DNA of 64,000 nt from Bradyrhizobium diazoefficiens (GCF_016599855.1 NZ_CP067041.1:6014001-6078000); one strand, 5' to 3'. Positions 36,735-45,542 are shown, numbered from the stretch's first letter. The notes: a model not told the origin generated them from the sequence alone. Numbers and translations are program-made.

Positions 36735-36917
36735 CTAGTGAAGCGTGTCGCCCGACTGCTTCAGTCGTTCGATCTGGTCCTTGACCAGCAACTTCCGGCG
36801 CTTCAACTCAACAATTTGCAGGTCGTCTGTTGAAAGGTGCACGAGAGCTTCGTGCAATTCGTTTTCGAGCGTTTTATGCTTCCGTTCCAATTCAACCAGA
36901 TGTGCCTGAATTGTCAT
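36735..36917 (-). CDS. YdcH/DUF465 small coiled-coil protein (copy 1)
   Basis: A 60-residue highly charged helical protein, MTIQAHLVELERKHKTLENE, then LKRRKLLVKDQIERLK. The charge pattern and the KRRKLLLKDxI ending are typical of DUF465 (YdcH). Such proteins form a short antiparallel coiled coil; role unknown. GGAGG precedes the ATG at 36917 by about 7 bases. A second member lies 327 bases away in the opposite direction. Confidence 0.85.
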   Translation of the reverse strand: MTIQAHLVELERKHKTLENELHEALVHLSTDDLQIVELKRRKLLVKDQIERLKQSGDTLH

Positions 36918-37244
36918 TCGAAACCTCCTCGGTAGGGGTGAACCTTGGATTCGATCCGGACCACCGAAGTGTACATCAGCGATTCGTTCTGTCGATGGGT
37001 ATCCGTCGTCGCACCGTCATTTTTGAAAATTCATATGTAATGAAGCGTGAGTAAGGAACCGCGCGGCGAAAATTCCATGATATCAATGTGCTTGCGCGAC
37101 CCTGCCGCGAATCGTTGAAATATCTTGCGGGGGAGCGATGAGCGAAGGGCGCAGATCGCTTGCGATCACGCTGCGCAAGGACGATAATTTCCACAGGGCA
37201 TCCACAGCCTTAATCTCAAGCCTATCGGTTTTCGGCCACCGCAG
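36918..37244. other. 327-base region between two divergent DUF465 genes
   Basis: It must carry promoters for both small genes. Two TCCACAG sequences (37189-37195 and 37201-37207) lie 12 bases apart near the plus-strand gene; they may be chance. Nothing else was recognised: no RNA gene, no long inverted repeat, no coding frame with the window's codon use. Confidence 0.4.
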
Positions 37245-37451
37245 ATGACCCATGAAGACGAGCGTGAGCTCGAAGCCGAGCTCACCCGGTTGCAGCAGGA
37301 ACACCGAGATCTCGATGCGGCGATCGATGCACTGCATCAATCGCCCGCCCCCGACCTATTGCGGTTACAGCGATTGAAGAAGCGCAAGCTGTTGTTGCGC
37401 GACCGTATCGCCTTCATCGAAGATCAGATCACGCCCGATATTATTGCCTGA
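37245..37451 (+). CDS. YdcH/DUF465 small coiled-coil protein (copy 2)
   Basis: A 68-residue charged helical protein ending LLRLQRLKKRKLLLRDRIAF, the DUF465 signature, with N-terminal EDERELEAELTRLQQEHRDLD as the first helix. It shares the KRxKLLxxDxI block with copy 1 but is otherwise divergent, so both are old family members rather than a recent copy. Function unknown. Confidence 0.85.
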   Translation: MTHEDERELEAELTRLQQEHRDLDAAIDALHQSPAPDLLRLQRLKKRKLLLRDRIAFIEDQITPDIIA

Positions 37452-37584
37452 TCCACAGCAGTCGCTTCCGTCCCAGGGTTGCCGCGCTTGAATCTGCTTG
37501 ACTCGAAAAGAACAAAATAGGAACATTCATCCCGCCCCGACGCTCCCAGAACACGCCCAAGGACAACCCGTAAGGACACCGCAG

Positions 37585-37791
37585 ATGTCAGTCCCCGCCC
37601 TTCTCGACAACAGCCGCTATGAGCAAGCCTGCGATCAGGCGATCGCGATGTGCGACGGCAATCTGCGCAGCACCATCAAGGCGCTGATCATGGCCAACGA
37701 ATATCTGGAAGCTGAGCTGGAGGAATTGCAGGCGGCGATTTCTGCCGGCTGCATTCCCGAGATCTCACGGAGCAAAAGCAGCGCCGCCTGA
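37585..37791 (+). CDS. Small helical protein of unknown function
   Basis: A 68-residue protein, MSVPALLDNSRYEQACDQAI..., with a predicted helix-turn-helix of charged residues in NLRSTIKALIMANEYLEAELEELQAAIS. AAGGA 8 bases before ATG 37585 sets the start; the frame upstream to TTG 37498 is not needed. I recall conserved hypothetical proteins of this kind in Bradyrhizobium but know no function. The next small gene begins 21 bases after its stop, so the two are probably one transcript. Confidence 0.75.
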   Translation: MSVPALLDNSRYEQACDQAIAMCDGNLRSTIKALIMANEYLEAELEELQAAISAGCIPEISRSKSSAA

Positions 37792-37812
37792 GTTTGGTAT
37801 TGGAGCAACGCT

Positions 37813-38064
37813 ATGTCGGACGTGACCTATTACGTTGCAATGCCCTTCCTGATCGATGCCGACGGATCGCCTGTCGCGGGTACCGCCGAGGAATGCCAGA
37901 CCTCGACGGCCGCGCTGCGGCGCGCCGAGGCCCTGGCGCACGTTACCGGCCATATCGGCGCGGTCGCGTTCAGCCGCAGCGGCGATCCCATGACGGGGGA
38001 ATTCGGCGATGCCACGCTGCTGCGGAAATTCGGGAACGTGCCGGACGATCTCGCAACACTGTAA
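37813..38064 (+). CDS. Small conserved protein of unknown function
   Basis: An 83-residue soluble protein, MSDVTYYVAMPFLIDADGSPVAG..., with an alternating strand pattern at both ends and a helix in STAALRRAEALAHV. GGAGCAACGCT lies just before the ATG, giving GGAG at 10 bases. It ends two bases before the convergent diguanylate cyclase gene. Possibly cotranscribed with the small gene at 37585. No function recognised. Confidence 0.75.
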   Translation: MSDVTYYVAMPFLIDADGSPVAGTAEECQTSTAALRRAEALAHVTGHIGAVAFSRSGDPMTGEFGDATLLRKFGNVPDDLATL

Positions 38065-38066
38065 AG

Positions 38067-38777
38067 TCAGCTGCTCGCGAGCCTGATCCGCGTCTCGTGC
38101 CGCCGTTGCGCCTTGCGCACATACATGGCGGCATCGGCCTCCTCCAGGGCCCGGGCAGCATCGGACTGCGCACCGAGCAGCGCGACACCGGCGGAGGCGC
38201 CAGCCGTCACCTGCTTGCCGCGAAAGACAAAGGACAATTCGTCGATCGCCTGCTCGAAGACAAAGGCCTTCGCCTTGGCATCGGTCTCGCTGAGATTCCA
38301 TAACAGCAGGGCAAACTCGTCGCCGCCGAGACGGCCGACCACGTCGGAGGCGCGGATCTGCCGCGTCAGCGTCGCAGCGATCGCTTTCAGCACCTCGTCG
38401 CCGGCGGCATGGCCGAAGCAATCGTTGATCGGCTTCAGCCGGTCGACGTCGAGCACGATCAGCGCGCCACTGGCGCGGTAGCGCTTCATGTAGGCGATGG
38501 CGCGCTGGAGCTCGCGCTCGAAACCGCGCCGGTTGGGAATGTCCAGCAGGAAATCGGTGTCGGCGGCGGCCTCGAGCTCGGCGACGCGCCGCAGCGCCTG
38601 CGTCAGCTTGGTCCGTAGGCCGCGGATGGTCGACTTGCTGGTGTCCTTGCTGGGAGCGCCGGCGATGGACGCGCGGCGAGGCGCCGCAGCCCGCTTGAGT
38701 GCAGTTTTCGTTCGGCTCCCGCTGGTTTTTCGACCCTTTTTGGCCTTCGCAGCGGTCGCCCTTTTTGATTTCTTCAT
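38067..38777 (-). CDS. Diguanylate cyclase with lysine-rich N-terminal tail
   Basis: A 236-residue cytosolic protein. Residues 1-52 are rich in Lys, Ala, Arg and Ser (MKKSKRATAAKAKKGRKTSG...), resembling a histone H1 tail. A short helix (55-72) leads to the GGDEF domain (about 73-232), with DxLFDxIDxxKxxND-type block VLDVDRLKPINDCFGHAAGDE, intact GGDEF at 151-155, and the allosteric RxxD at 142-145. So it should make c-di-GMP from GTP and be product-inhibited. No sensor domain is present. ATG 38777 is preferred because AGCAGG lies 6 bases upstream; 38783 and 38831 are in frame. Confidence 0.88.
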   Translation of the reverse strand: MKKSKRATAAKAKKGRKTSGSRTKTALKRAAAPRRASIAGAPSKDTSKSTIRGLRTKLTQALRRVAELEAAADTDFLLDIPNRRGFERELQRAIAYMKRYRASGALIVLDVDRLKPINDCFGHAAGDEVLKAIAATLTRQIRASDVVGRLGGDEFALLLWNLSETDAKAKAFVFEQAIDELSFVFRGKQVTAGASAGVALLGAQSDAARALEEADAAMYVRKAQRRHETRIRLASS

Positions 38778-38918
38778 GGGCATCCTGCTCAATGAAGGCT
38801 TGCGGGGATTCACCAAGTCAGGATAGTGCATTCCCTTCTCCTTGCCACCGCCTTGCGAGCCGCCGGCCGGAACCGTTAATCTGGCCTATCTTTCTGTTTT
38901 CCGAGCACAATTGACGTC

Positions 38919-39407
38919 ATGACCGCGCCGATCGCCATCATCATGGGAAGCCAGTCGGACTGGGAGACGATGCGGCACGCTGCCGACACGCTTCAAGCGC
39001 TCGGCGTTAGCGTCGACACCCGCATCGTTTCGGCACACCGCACCCCCGACCGGCTGTTTTCCTTCGCCAAGGGCGCCAAGGCGGCCGGCTTCAAGGTCAT
39101 TATTGCCGGCGCCGGCGGCGCCGCGCATCTGCCCGGCATGGCCGCGGCGCTGACGGAACTGCCGGTGTTCGGCGTGCCGGTCGAGTCCAGGACGCTGAAG
39201 GGCATCGACTCGCTCTATTCGATCGTCCAGATGCCCGCCGGCATTCCGGTCGGCAGCCTTGCCATTGGCAAAGCCGGCGCGATCAACGCGGCGCTGCTCG
39301 CGGCATCCGTGCTGGCACTGTCCGACCCGGCCCTGTCGGAGCGCCTCGCCGCCTGGCGCAAGGCGCAGACCGAGGCGGTTGCCGAGCGCCCGGAGGACAA
39401 GGCGTGA
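38919..39407 (+). CDS. purE: N5-carboxyaminoimidazole ribonucleotide mutase
   Basis: A 162-residue PurE. The family start [22 protein letters not shown] and the catalytic loop [13 protein letters not shown] (His about residue 43) are present, followed by [18 protein letters not shown]. It turns N5-CAIR into CAIR in purine synthesis. It overlaps purK by GTGA, so translation is coupled and the two steps work in sequence. Confidence 0.97.
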   Translation: MTAPIAIIMGSQSDWETMRHAADTLQALGVSVDTRIVSAHRTPDRLFSFAKGAKAAGFKVIIAGAGGAAHLPGMAAALTELPVFGVPVESRTLKGIDSLYSIVQMPAGIPVGSLAIGKAGAINAALLAASVLALSDPALSERLAAWRKAQTEAVAERPEDKA

Positions 39408-40510
39408 CTGACGCAAAGCAGGTGAAGCTGAAGCCCGGCGACACCATCGGAATCCTCGGCGGCGGACAACTCGGCCGGATGCTGGCAATGGCCGCATCGC
39501 GGCTCGGCCTGCGCTGCCAGGTGTTCTCGCCCGATCCGGATTCGCCGGCCTTCGACGTCGTGCTGAACGCGACCTGCGCCGAATATGCCGACGTCGAAGC
39601 GCTCGAACTGTTCGCTCACGACGTCGACGTCATCACCTACGAATTCGAGAACGTGCCGGCCGCAGCGGCGATGGTGCTGGACGCGCGGCGCCCGGTACTG
39701 CCCAACCGCAAGATCCTCGAGACCACCCAGGACCGACTGGCCGAGAAGGATTTCGTGACGCGGCTCGGCATCGGCACCGCCGCTTATGCCGACGTCACCT
39801 CGGTGGCATCGCTGCGCGAGGCGATCGACAAGATCGGCCTCCCCGCCGTGCTGAAGACCCGCCGCTTCGGCTATGACGGAAAAGGCCAGGCCATCATCCG
39901 CGAGGGCGACGACATCGCGAAGATCTGGACCAGCCTCGCCACCAAATCGGCGATCCTGGAAGCCTTCGTGCCGTTCGAGCGCGAGATTTCCGTCATCGCC
40001 GCGCGCTCGGCATCGGGCCAGGTCGAGTGCTTCGACGTCACCGAGAACGAGCACCGCGACCACATTCTGAAGATTTCGCGCGCGCCCGCCGCGATTCCGG
40101 ATGCGTTGGCCGAAGAGGCGCGCAGCATCGCCAGCAAGATCGCGACCGCGCTCGACTATGTCGGCGTGCTCGCCGTCGAGATGTTCGTGCTCTCCAACGG
40201 CGGCGGATCAAAGGTGCTGGTCAACGAGATCGCCCCGCGCGTGCACAATTCCGGACACTGGACGCTTGACGGCGCGTCCCTCTCCCAGTTCGAGCAGCAC
40301 ATCCGCGCCATTGCCGGCTGGCCGCTCGGCAAACCGGTGCGCCACGGCGAGGTCGTTACCATGACCAACCTGATCGGCGACGAGATCGACGACTACGAGA
40401 CCTGGCTGAGCGTGCCGGGCGTGACCGTCCATATCTACGGCAAGGGCGCGCCGCGCCCCGGCCGCAAGATGGGCCATGTCACTGAAGTCAGGCCTTCAAA
40501 GAGCAAGTGA
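39404..40510 (+). CDS. purK: 5-(carboxyamino)imidazole ribonucleotide synthase
   Basis: A 368-residue ATP-grasp enzyme. It starts at GTG inside the purE stop. [17 protein letters not shown] (about 15-31) is the purK N-terminal loop, [12 protein letters not shown] (about 148-159) the ATP-grasp loop, and [15 protein letters not shown] (about 273-287) the metal and carboxylate site. It makes N5-CAIR from AIR, bicarbonate and ATP, and hands it to PurE. Confidence 0.97.
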   Translation: MTDAKQVKLKPGDTIGILGGGQLGRMLAMAASRLGLRCQVFSPDPDSPAFDVVLNATCAEYADVEALELFAHDVDVITYEFENVPAAAAMVLDARRPVLPNRKILETTQDRLAEKDFVTRLGIGTAAYADVTSVASLREAIDKIGLPAVLKTRRFGYDGKGQAIIREGDDIAKIWTSLATKSAILEAFVPFEREISVIAARSASGQVECFDVTENEHRDHILKISRAPAAIPDALAEEARSIASKIATALDYVGVLAVEMFVLSNGGGSKVLVNEIAPRVHNSGHWTLDGASLSQFEQHIRAIAGWPLGKPVRHGEVVTMTNLIGDEIDDYETWLSVPGVTVHIYGKGAPRPGRKMGHVTEVRPSKSK

Positions 40511-40556
40511 GGGGACCACAGCAAAAGCTGCGATCCGCTTCACCATCACGCCGTCT

Positions 40557-40758
40557 TCACGCCCGCGACGACCCCGAGGGCTCCTCGCTGAGCCAGCGAT
40601 AAATCACTCCGCCCAGCGCGCCGCCGATCAGCGAAGGCCAGGGACACGCCGACCAGGCCGATGCCGACCTGCGGAAAGCCGGCGGCGATCACCGCGCTGC
40701 CGCAGCCTGCGAATGTGAGCCAGAGCGTGCCGATGGCCTCGGCGGCGTATTTCTTCAT
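40557..40758 (-). pseudogene. aqpZ: Aquaporin Z relic with internal deletion
   Basis: Read on the minus strand from ATG 40758, 42 residues match the start of AqpZ ([20 protein letters not shown], then [16 protein letters not shown]). From about 40634 the match jumps to the last helix and tail of the same family in another frame: [20 protein letters not shown], ending at TGA 40557-40559. Both NPA water-pore motifs and everything between are gone; a normal gene would be about 700 bases, so roughly 500 bases were lost. The joint also shifts the frame. It cannot make a working channel. The frame as such stays open to 40546. Confidence 0.82.
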
Positions 40759-41024
40759 GTCCAAGTGGCGTCTCACCTGATTTCAAAGATCCCGGAACAA
40801 TGTCCGCTGCGGCCCCGCCTTGGCGCCAAATCTCCCAAATCGGGGCCGCACGGGAGCATTTTCGCCGCATTTAATGACTGAATTTGGCTCGGAATTCCGC
40901 TTGGCAGGTGGACATGGCGGATTTTGTCTGATACATCCGCGCCCTCAAGATTAAGGGCTTGCGCGTTTTGCCATCCCCTTCGTCTTACCAGAATTCAAAT
41001 CCGATCCACCAAAGAGGATGCCGC

Positions 41025-41321
41025 GTGCAGGTTCTCGTTCGCGATAACAATGTCGACCAAGCTCTCAAGGCGCTGAAGAAGAAGATGCAGCGCGAGGGCA
41101 TTTTCCGCGAGATGAAGCTCCGCGGTCACTACGAGAAGCCCTCCGAGAAGAAGGCCCGCGAAAAGGCCGAGGCCGTGCGCCGTGCGCGCAAGCTGGCCCG
41201 CAAGAAGCTGCAGCGCGAAGGCCTGCTGCCGATGAAGCCGAAGCCGGTGTTCGGCGCCGGCCCCGGTGGCGAGCGTGGCGGCCGCAGCGGCCCCGGTGCA
41301 GGACCGCGCGGACCGCGCTGA
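41025..41321 (+). CDS. rpsU: Small ribosomal subunit protein bS21
   Basis: A 98-residue S21, longer than the 70 of Escherichia coli by a Gly/Arg/Pro-rich tail ([18 protein letters not shown]), common in alphaproteobacteria. It starts at GTG 41025 with the typical [20 protein letters not shown] sequence and has the basic [10 protein letters not shown] middle. AGAGG lies 8 bases before the GTG. S21 helps start translation at the 30S subunit. A strong terminator follows at 41355. Confidence 0.96.
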   Translation: MQVLVRDNNVDQALKALKKKMQREGIFREMKLRGHYEKPSEKKAREKAEAVRRARKLARKKLQREGLLPMKPKPVFGAGPGGERGGRSGPGAGPRGPR

Positions 41322-41354
41322 TCTTGCCGATATTGCAGGACTGAGTTTTCGATG

Positions 41355-41375
41355 ACGCGGGCCCCGGGCCCGCGT
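41355..41375 (+). terminator. Terminator after rpsU
   Basis: A 10-base perfect stem ACGCGGGCCC / GGGCCCGCGT is followed by TATTATTTTG, a fair T-rich tail for a rho-independent terminator. It starts 34 bases after the rpsU stop. Confidence 0.8.
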
Positions 41376-41475
41376 TATTATTTTGTGAGCGGTGCCTTTC
41401 TGGGACGGGGCACTACAGATGCGGCGCTAAGGCGCGATGAGATTAGGATTATTTGTCATCGGGCTTTAGGTTGTT

Positions 41476-41551
41476 GAGCATGATCTCCGCGCAAACACAT
41501 TCCGCGTTTGTCGCGAAGGAAAACCGCTGCACGCTTTTCCGGATCATGCTC
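41476..41551. repeat. GATCATGC-ended palindromic repeat
   Basis: Ends GAGCATGATC and GATCATGCTC, inside GCGCAAACACATTCCGCGTT, TGTCGCGAAGG and ACGCTTTTCCG. The right half matches the copy at 17746-17794. It ends 19 bases before the start of the TPR lipoprotein gene and therefore probably lies in its leader or promoter. Confidence 0.75.
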
Positions 41552-41570
41552 TAGCGCGAGCGAACCGTAG

Positions 41571-42221
41571 ATGGCCTTCCCTTTCCCCCAGCCCGGCTTG
41601 GCGCGGCTACGCCAGATCTGGCGCCAGCCGCTTGCGTTGACCCTGGTGGGAATCGCACTGTGCGGCTGCTCCTTCGATCTCGGCTCGTTGACGCCGGAGA
41701 AGGACAAGCCGCAGGAAGCGCCGAAGGCGGCCGCCGCACCGGATAGCGCAGTCAGTGCGGCCAACGTCGCCGAAGCCCAAACCCACACGGGAAAAGCTGA
41801 GGCCTTGGCGAAATCGGGCGAGACGCAAGCAGCGCTGGACGAGTTCAATCGCGCCGTCGCGCTCGATCCCTACAATGCCCAGGCACTCTACGGCCGCGCC
41901 CTGCTCTACCAAGGCAACAACGAGCACGACTTCGCGATCGCCGATTTCGGTGCCGCAAGCGGGCTCAACCCGCAAAAGGCCGAGCCGCTGCTCGGCCGCG
42001 CCGTCAGCTATCTCGCCATCGGCAAGGTCAAGGAAGCGGCGGCCGATCTCGACGAGGCCTCCGAAGCCGATCCGCACAACGCCCAGGTCTGGACGATGCG
42101 GGGACAGGCCTATGAGCGGCTGGGCGACAAGACCAAGGCGGCGGCGTCCTACAGCAAGGCGGTCAGCCTGCGCCCACGCGACGACGCCGCCCGCAGCGGC
42201 TTGGCTCGCGTCGGCGGCTGA
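41571..42221 (+). CDS. TPR-repeat lipoprotein
   Basis: A 216-residue protein with a signal peptide that ends in a lipobox, LCGC-S (Cys about residue 32), so it is a lipoprotein anchored to a membrane in the envelope. Residues 70-210 form about four tetratricopeptide repeats (ALAKSGETQAALDEFNRAVALDP, ALLYQGNNEHDFAIADFGAA, AVSYLAIGKVKEAAADLDEA, GQAYERLGDKTKAAASYSKA). TPR lipoproteins act as scaffolds in envelope complexes; the partner is unknown. It is convergent with the gene at 42236. Confidence 0.85.
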   Translation: MAFPFPQPGLARLRQIWRQPLALTLVGIALCGCSFDLGSLTPEKDKPQEAPKAAAAPDSAVSAANVAEAQTHTGKAEALAKSGETQAALDEFNRAVALDPYNAQALYGRALLYQGNNEHDFAIADFGAASGLNPQKAEPLLGRAVSYLAIGKVKEAAADLDEASEADPHNAQVWTMRGQAYERLGDKTKAAASYSKAVSLRPRDDAARSGLARVGG

Positions 42222-42235
42222 ACGGTCTATCGAAG

Positions 42236-43183
42236 CTAATCGGGGGTGGCGCTCTTCGGCAGAACCGCGTGGAACATCGACTTCATGCCCGACAGCATTT
42301 CGTCGGCGACGTTGGTCTTCGGCCGCGGCGTGGCCGCGCCGGCGTCGGCGCGCAGATCGAGCGGCGGCGCGATCATCGGGACTGGAATATCGGCCGGCGG
42401 CGTCGGCCGATTCGGGTCGTCATTGCCGACCGAGGCCGTGTAAGGGGGATTCGCCTGCGACGCACCGCCGTTGCCATAAGCCTCGGGTGCCGGCGTCGAC
42501 ACATTGATCGGCGGCGGCAATGGACGCATCGTCGACGGCACCGCGGTCACAACGCGGGGAGCTTCCGGCGCGTGGGAGGCTTCCTGGACGGCAGCCTCCG
42601 GCGTCCTCTCGACAGCTTTGGCCTCGACAGGCTTGATTTCGAAAGACTTGGCCTCTGCGGCCTTCTCGGCAGCTTTTCCCTCAGGCGACTTGCGCAGGCG
42701 CTCGATGGCGGCCCGCGCCAGATCGGCGGCGTCGGGAGCAGCCGTCGGAGAAGCGGCAGAAGGGGCCGAATTGGCCTCGACCACCGGCGCAGCGGGGGTC
42801 GACGGGACCGAGGAGGACTTGGCGACCGCCTTCTCGCGGGCCGGGGAACGGCCATGCGAAGCGGTCTCGCCCGGAGCCACATCCGCGGCCTTGGTCTCGG
42901 CAGGCTTGGTCTCGGCAGGCTTTTCGGCCGCCGTCTTGTCCGTGGCGCTCTTGTCGGAAATGCTCTTCTCGGAGACGCCCTTGGCCTTCACGCCGGGACC
43001 CGGCAGGTTGGCCACGTCGGCGGGCTTGCCGTTCTTGCCGGCATCTGCAGGTGCAACCACCGCGGCTGGTGTATCCGCCGCCGGCTTGGCGTTGATGTAA
43101 TGATTAACGATGTAGGCCCCGATGATCGTCGCGAGCACCGAGGGGAAAATGTCCATCGAAATTTTAGCGAGGTATTTCAGCAT
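42236..43183 (-). CDS. Ala/Pro/Lys-rich membrane-anchored protein
   Basis: A 315-residue protein with one N-terminal hydrophobic segment (about residues 8-29, ISMDIFPSVLATIIGAYIVNHYIN) followed by a long disordered part rich in Ala, Pro, Lys and Glu. Short repeats are visible, such as SDKSATDKTAAEKPAETKPAETKA. The composition recalls TolA/TonB-like spacers but no C-terminal domain of those families is seen. Location would be inner membrane with the tail in the periplasm. No function recognised. Confidence 0.75.
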   Translation of the reverse strand: MLKYLAKISMDIFPSVLATIIGAYIVNHYINAKPAADTPAAVVAPADAGKNGKPADVANLPGPGVKAKGVSEKSISDKSATDKTAAEKPAETKPAETKAADVAPGETASHGRSPAREKAVAKSSSVPSTPAAPVVEANSAPSAASPTAAPDAADLARAAIERLRKSPEGKAAEKAAEAKSFEIKPVEAKAVERTPEAAVQEASHAPEAPRVVTAVPSTMRPLPPPINVSTPAPEAYGNGGASQANPPYTASVGNDDPNRPTPPADIPVPMIAPPLDLRADAGAATPRPKTNVADEMLSGMKSMFHAVLPKSATPD

Positions 43184-43276
43184 TTCTCGGCCACTCCCCG
43201 CGCGATCTGATGCGGGAACTTTAGGGCATTGTAAGGGATCAACTGCGACAGATCGATGGCAAAGGTTATGCGCGCC

Positions 43277-43561
43277 TTATGCCTTCAGCTCTATTTCAAG
43301 GAACACCATCTCGGTTGAGGTTTCGTTAAGTACGTCGTGTTGGACGCCGGCCTTGCGGAAGTAGGATTTTCCGGCCGCAAGCTGCGCCTTGGAGCGCTCG
43401 CCGCCTAGCGCCACGATGGTCATTTCGCCGGCCACCACGGGAACGATCACATAGTCCATTCCGTGGATGTGATGCCCGGTCGCGCTGCCCGGGGCAAGCC
43501 GCCATTCGGTCACCCGGACCTCCTCATTGTCGACCTGGACCTCCGACTGAGCGGCAATCAT
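43277..43561 (-). CDS. Small cupin-domain protein
   Basis: A 94-residue single-domain cupin. The two cupin motifs can be seen: motif 1 GHHIHGMDYVIVPVVAGEMTI (about residues 29-49, metal-type His residues) and motif 2 YFRKAGVQHDVLNETS. The start ATG 43561 has GGAGG 7 bases upstream; the longer frame to 43618 runs into the antiporter gene. It lies 22 bases after the Ca2+/H+ antiporter gene on the same strand, so it is probably cotranscribed. Ligand unknown. Confidence 0.85.
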   Translation of the reverse strand: MIAAQSEVQVDNEEVRVTEWRLAPGSATGHHIHGMDYVIVPVVAGEMTIVALGGERSKAQLAAGKSYFRKAGVQHDVLNETSTEMVFLEIELKA

Positions 43562-43583
43562 CCGGAACCCTCCTGCTATCGCT

Positions 43584-44681
43584 TCAGGGCACGAACACCA
43601 TGAATACGTAAACTGCAAATACCACCATATGGACCAGCCCGAACAGGACGTTGGTCCTACCGGTGCCGAAGGTCAGCATGCTGAGCAGAAATGTCAGGAA
43701 CAGCAGCACGGTATTCTGGGGATTGAGGCCCAGCACCAGCGGCTGGTCGATCACATAGGTGGCGAGCCCGACCGCCGGGATGGTCAGGCCGATGGTTGCC
43801 AGCGAGGACCCGAGCGCCAGATTGATGCTCTTCTGGAGGTCGTTCTTGCGGGCCGCGGCGATCGCTGAAACGCCCTCGGGCATCAGGATCAAGAGCGCGA
43901 CCAGCAGGCCCGCGAATGCCGGCGGGGCGCCCATCCTGTCGGCGACGGCGTCCACCACCAGCGAGAATTTCTTGGCGAGGAGAACGACGGCCAGGAGCGA
44001 GATCAGCAGCAGCGCGATGCTGAGCCCCAGCATCCTACCCGACAAATAAGCCTCGCCGCCCGCACCGTCCGCCCTCTCATGGACGAAGTAGTCCTTGTGC
44101 AGGACGGTCTGGGTGTAAAGGAACACGCCATAGAGCACGATGGTCACGAGATCGACGAAGCCGAGCTGGAGCGTCGAGTAGATCGGGCCCGGCGTCGTCA
44201 TCGTGTAGTTGGGCATGATCAGCGTCAGCGTCGCGAGCGCAATCAGCACGCTGAGGTAGACGTTGGCGCCCGAGACCTGAAATCCCTGCTCGCGGTAGCG
44301 CAGCCCGCCGATGAAGACGCAGACGCCGACGAGGCTGTTGCAGACGATCATCACCACCGCGAAGACAGTGTCGCGTGCAAGCGTTGGCGCCGGCTTGTCG
44401 CCCAGCATGATCGTGGTGATCAGCGCGACCTCGATAATGGTCACCGCGAGCGTGAGAAGCAGCGTGCCATAGGGCTCGCCGATCCGCTCCGCGATCACCT
44501 CGGAATGATGCACGGCCGCGAACACGGTGCCGAACAGGATCACCAGCAGGACGATTGAGAACAGGCCGCCGCCTGCCGACAAGGTGAAACCGTAGCCGGT
44601 CATGGTCACGATCAGGAACAGCAGCACCGCCAGAGCGGGGAAGATCCAGGACGACCGCGGCATCGGTCCATGTGCAGTCAT
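43584..44681 (-). CDS. chaA: Calcium:proton antiporter, ChaA/CaCA type
   Basis: A 365-residue membrane protein with about eleven helices. Two alpha repeats typical of cation/Ca2+ exchangers are present: LLTLAVTIIEVALITTIML (first) and VALLILMPEGVSAIAAARKNDLQKSINLALGSSLATIGLTIP (second; the E-G and S-x-N-x-A-x-G-S elements bind the cation). It would export Ca2+ (or Na+/K+) against protons. AAGGA 9 bases before ATG 44681 chooses this start over 44726. Confidence 0.9.
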   Translation of the reverse strand: MTAHGPMPRSSWIFPALAVLLFLIVTMTGYGFTLSAGGGLFSIVLLVILFGTVFAAVHHSEVIAERIGEPYGTLLLTLAVTIIEVALITTIMLGDKPAPTLARDTVFAVVMIVCNSLVGVCVFIGGLRYREQGFQVSGANVYLSVLIALATLTLIMPNYTMTTPGPIYSTLQLGFVDLVTIVLYGVFLYTQTVLHKDYFVHERADGAGGEAYLSGRMLGLSIALLLISLLAVVLLAKKFSLVVDAVADRMGAPPAFAGLLVALLILMPEGVSAIAAARKNDLQKSINLALGSSLATIGLTIPAVGLATYVIDQPLVLGLNPQNTVLLFLTFLLSMLTFGTGRTNVLFGLVHMVVFAVYVFMVFVP

Positions 44682-44741
44682 ACAGGCGATTCCTTCAACA
44701 GATCGACCGATTATGCGCGAGAACATCGCGCCCGTCAGCCC

Positions 44742-45542
44742 TCAGGAGCCGTTGATGAAGCGCCGCGCGATCTCGATCATGCCGAGATTGCCGAGATCGT
44801 CATGCCCGCCCTCCGGAATGCGAACGAATTGCTTCGGCTCGTGCGCCAGCGCGAACAGCTTCTCGCCGAATGCGATCGGGATGGCCTGATCCTGCGCACC
44901 CTGCACGATCAGGAGCGGCGCCGTGACGCGTGCGATGCGCTCGTCAGAGTGGAGCGGATCGCGGATCAAGAGGCGGACCGGAATGAAGCGGAATTGCGAG
45001 GCTGCGACGTCCGCGATCGACGTGTAGGGGGCCTCGAGGATCAGCTTTCCGATGGGATGTTCGGACGCGAGCGCAACGGCGACCCCGGTCCCGAGCGAGA
45101 ATCCCCAGGCGACGATGCGCTGGGCGTCATAGCGCGCCGTCGCGAATGAATACGCAGCCGCCCCGTCGCGCAGCAGGCCGTCTTCGCTCGGCGCGCCGCT
45201 GGAGCCCGCATAGCCGCGGTAGGACAGTGCGACGAGGCCAGTGCCGTCAGCCGTGATCGCCTTGAACCGCCCGGCAAGACCCGCGAGAAAATCCCCGTTG
45301 CCGTGGAAGAACAGCACCACCGCACGGCCGGGCTTTGCCGGCACGTGCCAGACGATGACCTTCTCGCCGTCGGACGTCGTCAGGACGTGCTCTTCGGCCT
45401 CTGGAAGTCCTGCGGCGGCGGGCGCCGTGCGCTCTGCGGTCGGGATCGGAAACAGCATGATGCGCTGTTTCGCGAACAGCAGGACGAGACCGGCGACGTA
45501 GCCGGCCGCAAGGATGATGGCGATCCATTTCAGGACTGTCAT
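44742..45542 (-). CDS. Membrane-anchored alpha/beta hydrolase
   Basis: A 266-residue serine hydrolase with an N-terminal membrane helix (about 4-24). Oxyanion region VLFFHGNGD, nucleophile elbow GFSLGTG (about residue 139), Asp about 203 in VQGAQDQAIP and His in PEGGHDDL, so the triad is complete. The pattern fits the BAAT/bem46-like group. Substrate unknown. ATG 45542 directly precedes the helix; the frame continues to 45659 but overlaps pntB. Confidence 0.88.
   Translation of the reverse strand: MTVLKWIAIILAAGYVAGLVLLFAKQRIMLFPIPTAERTAPAAAGLPEAEEHVLTTSDGEKVIVWHVPAKPGRAVVLFFHGNGDFLAGLAGRFKAITADGTGLVALSYRGYAGSSGAPSEDGLLRDGAAAYSFATARYDAQRIVAWGFSLGTGVAVALASEHPIGKLILEAPYTSIADVAASQFRFIPVRLLIRDPLHSDERIARVTAPLLIVQGAQDQAIPIAFGEKLFALAHEPKQFVRIPEGGHDDLGNLGMIEIARRFINGS

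Noticed and set aside
37189..37207. Two TCCACAG sequences as DnaA-box-like elements
   Set aside because: They do not match TTATCCACA, and no origin-type gene neighbours are present.
40546..40776. 76-codon frame over the aqpZ relic as a real small protein
   Set aside because: The second half is read in the wrong frame compared with AqpZ; it is better explained as a deleted gene.
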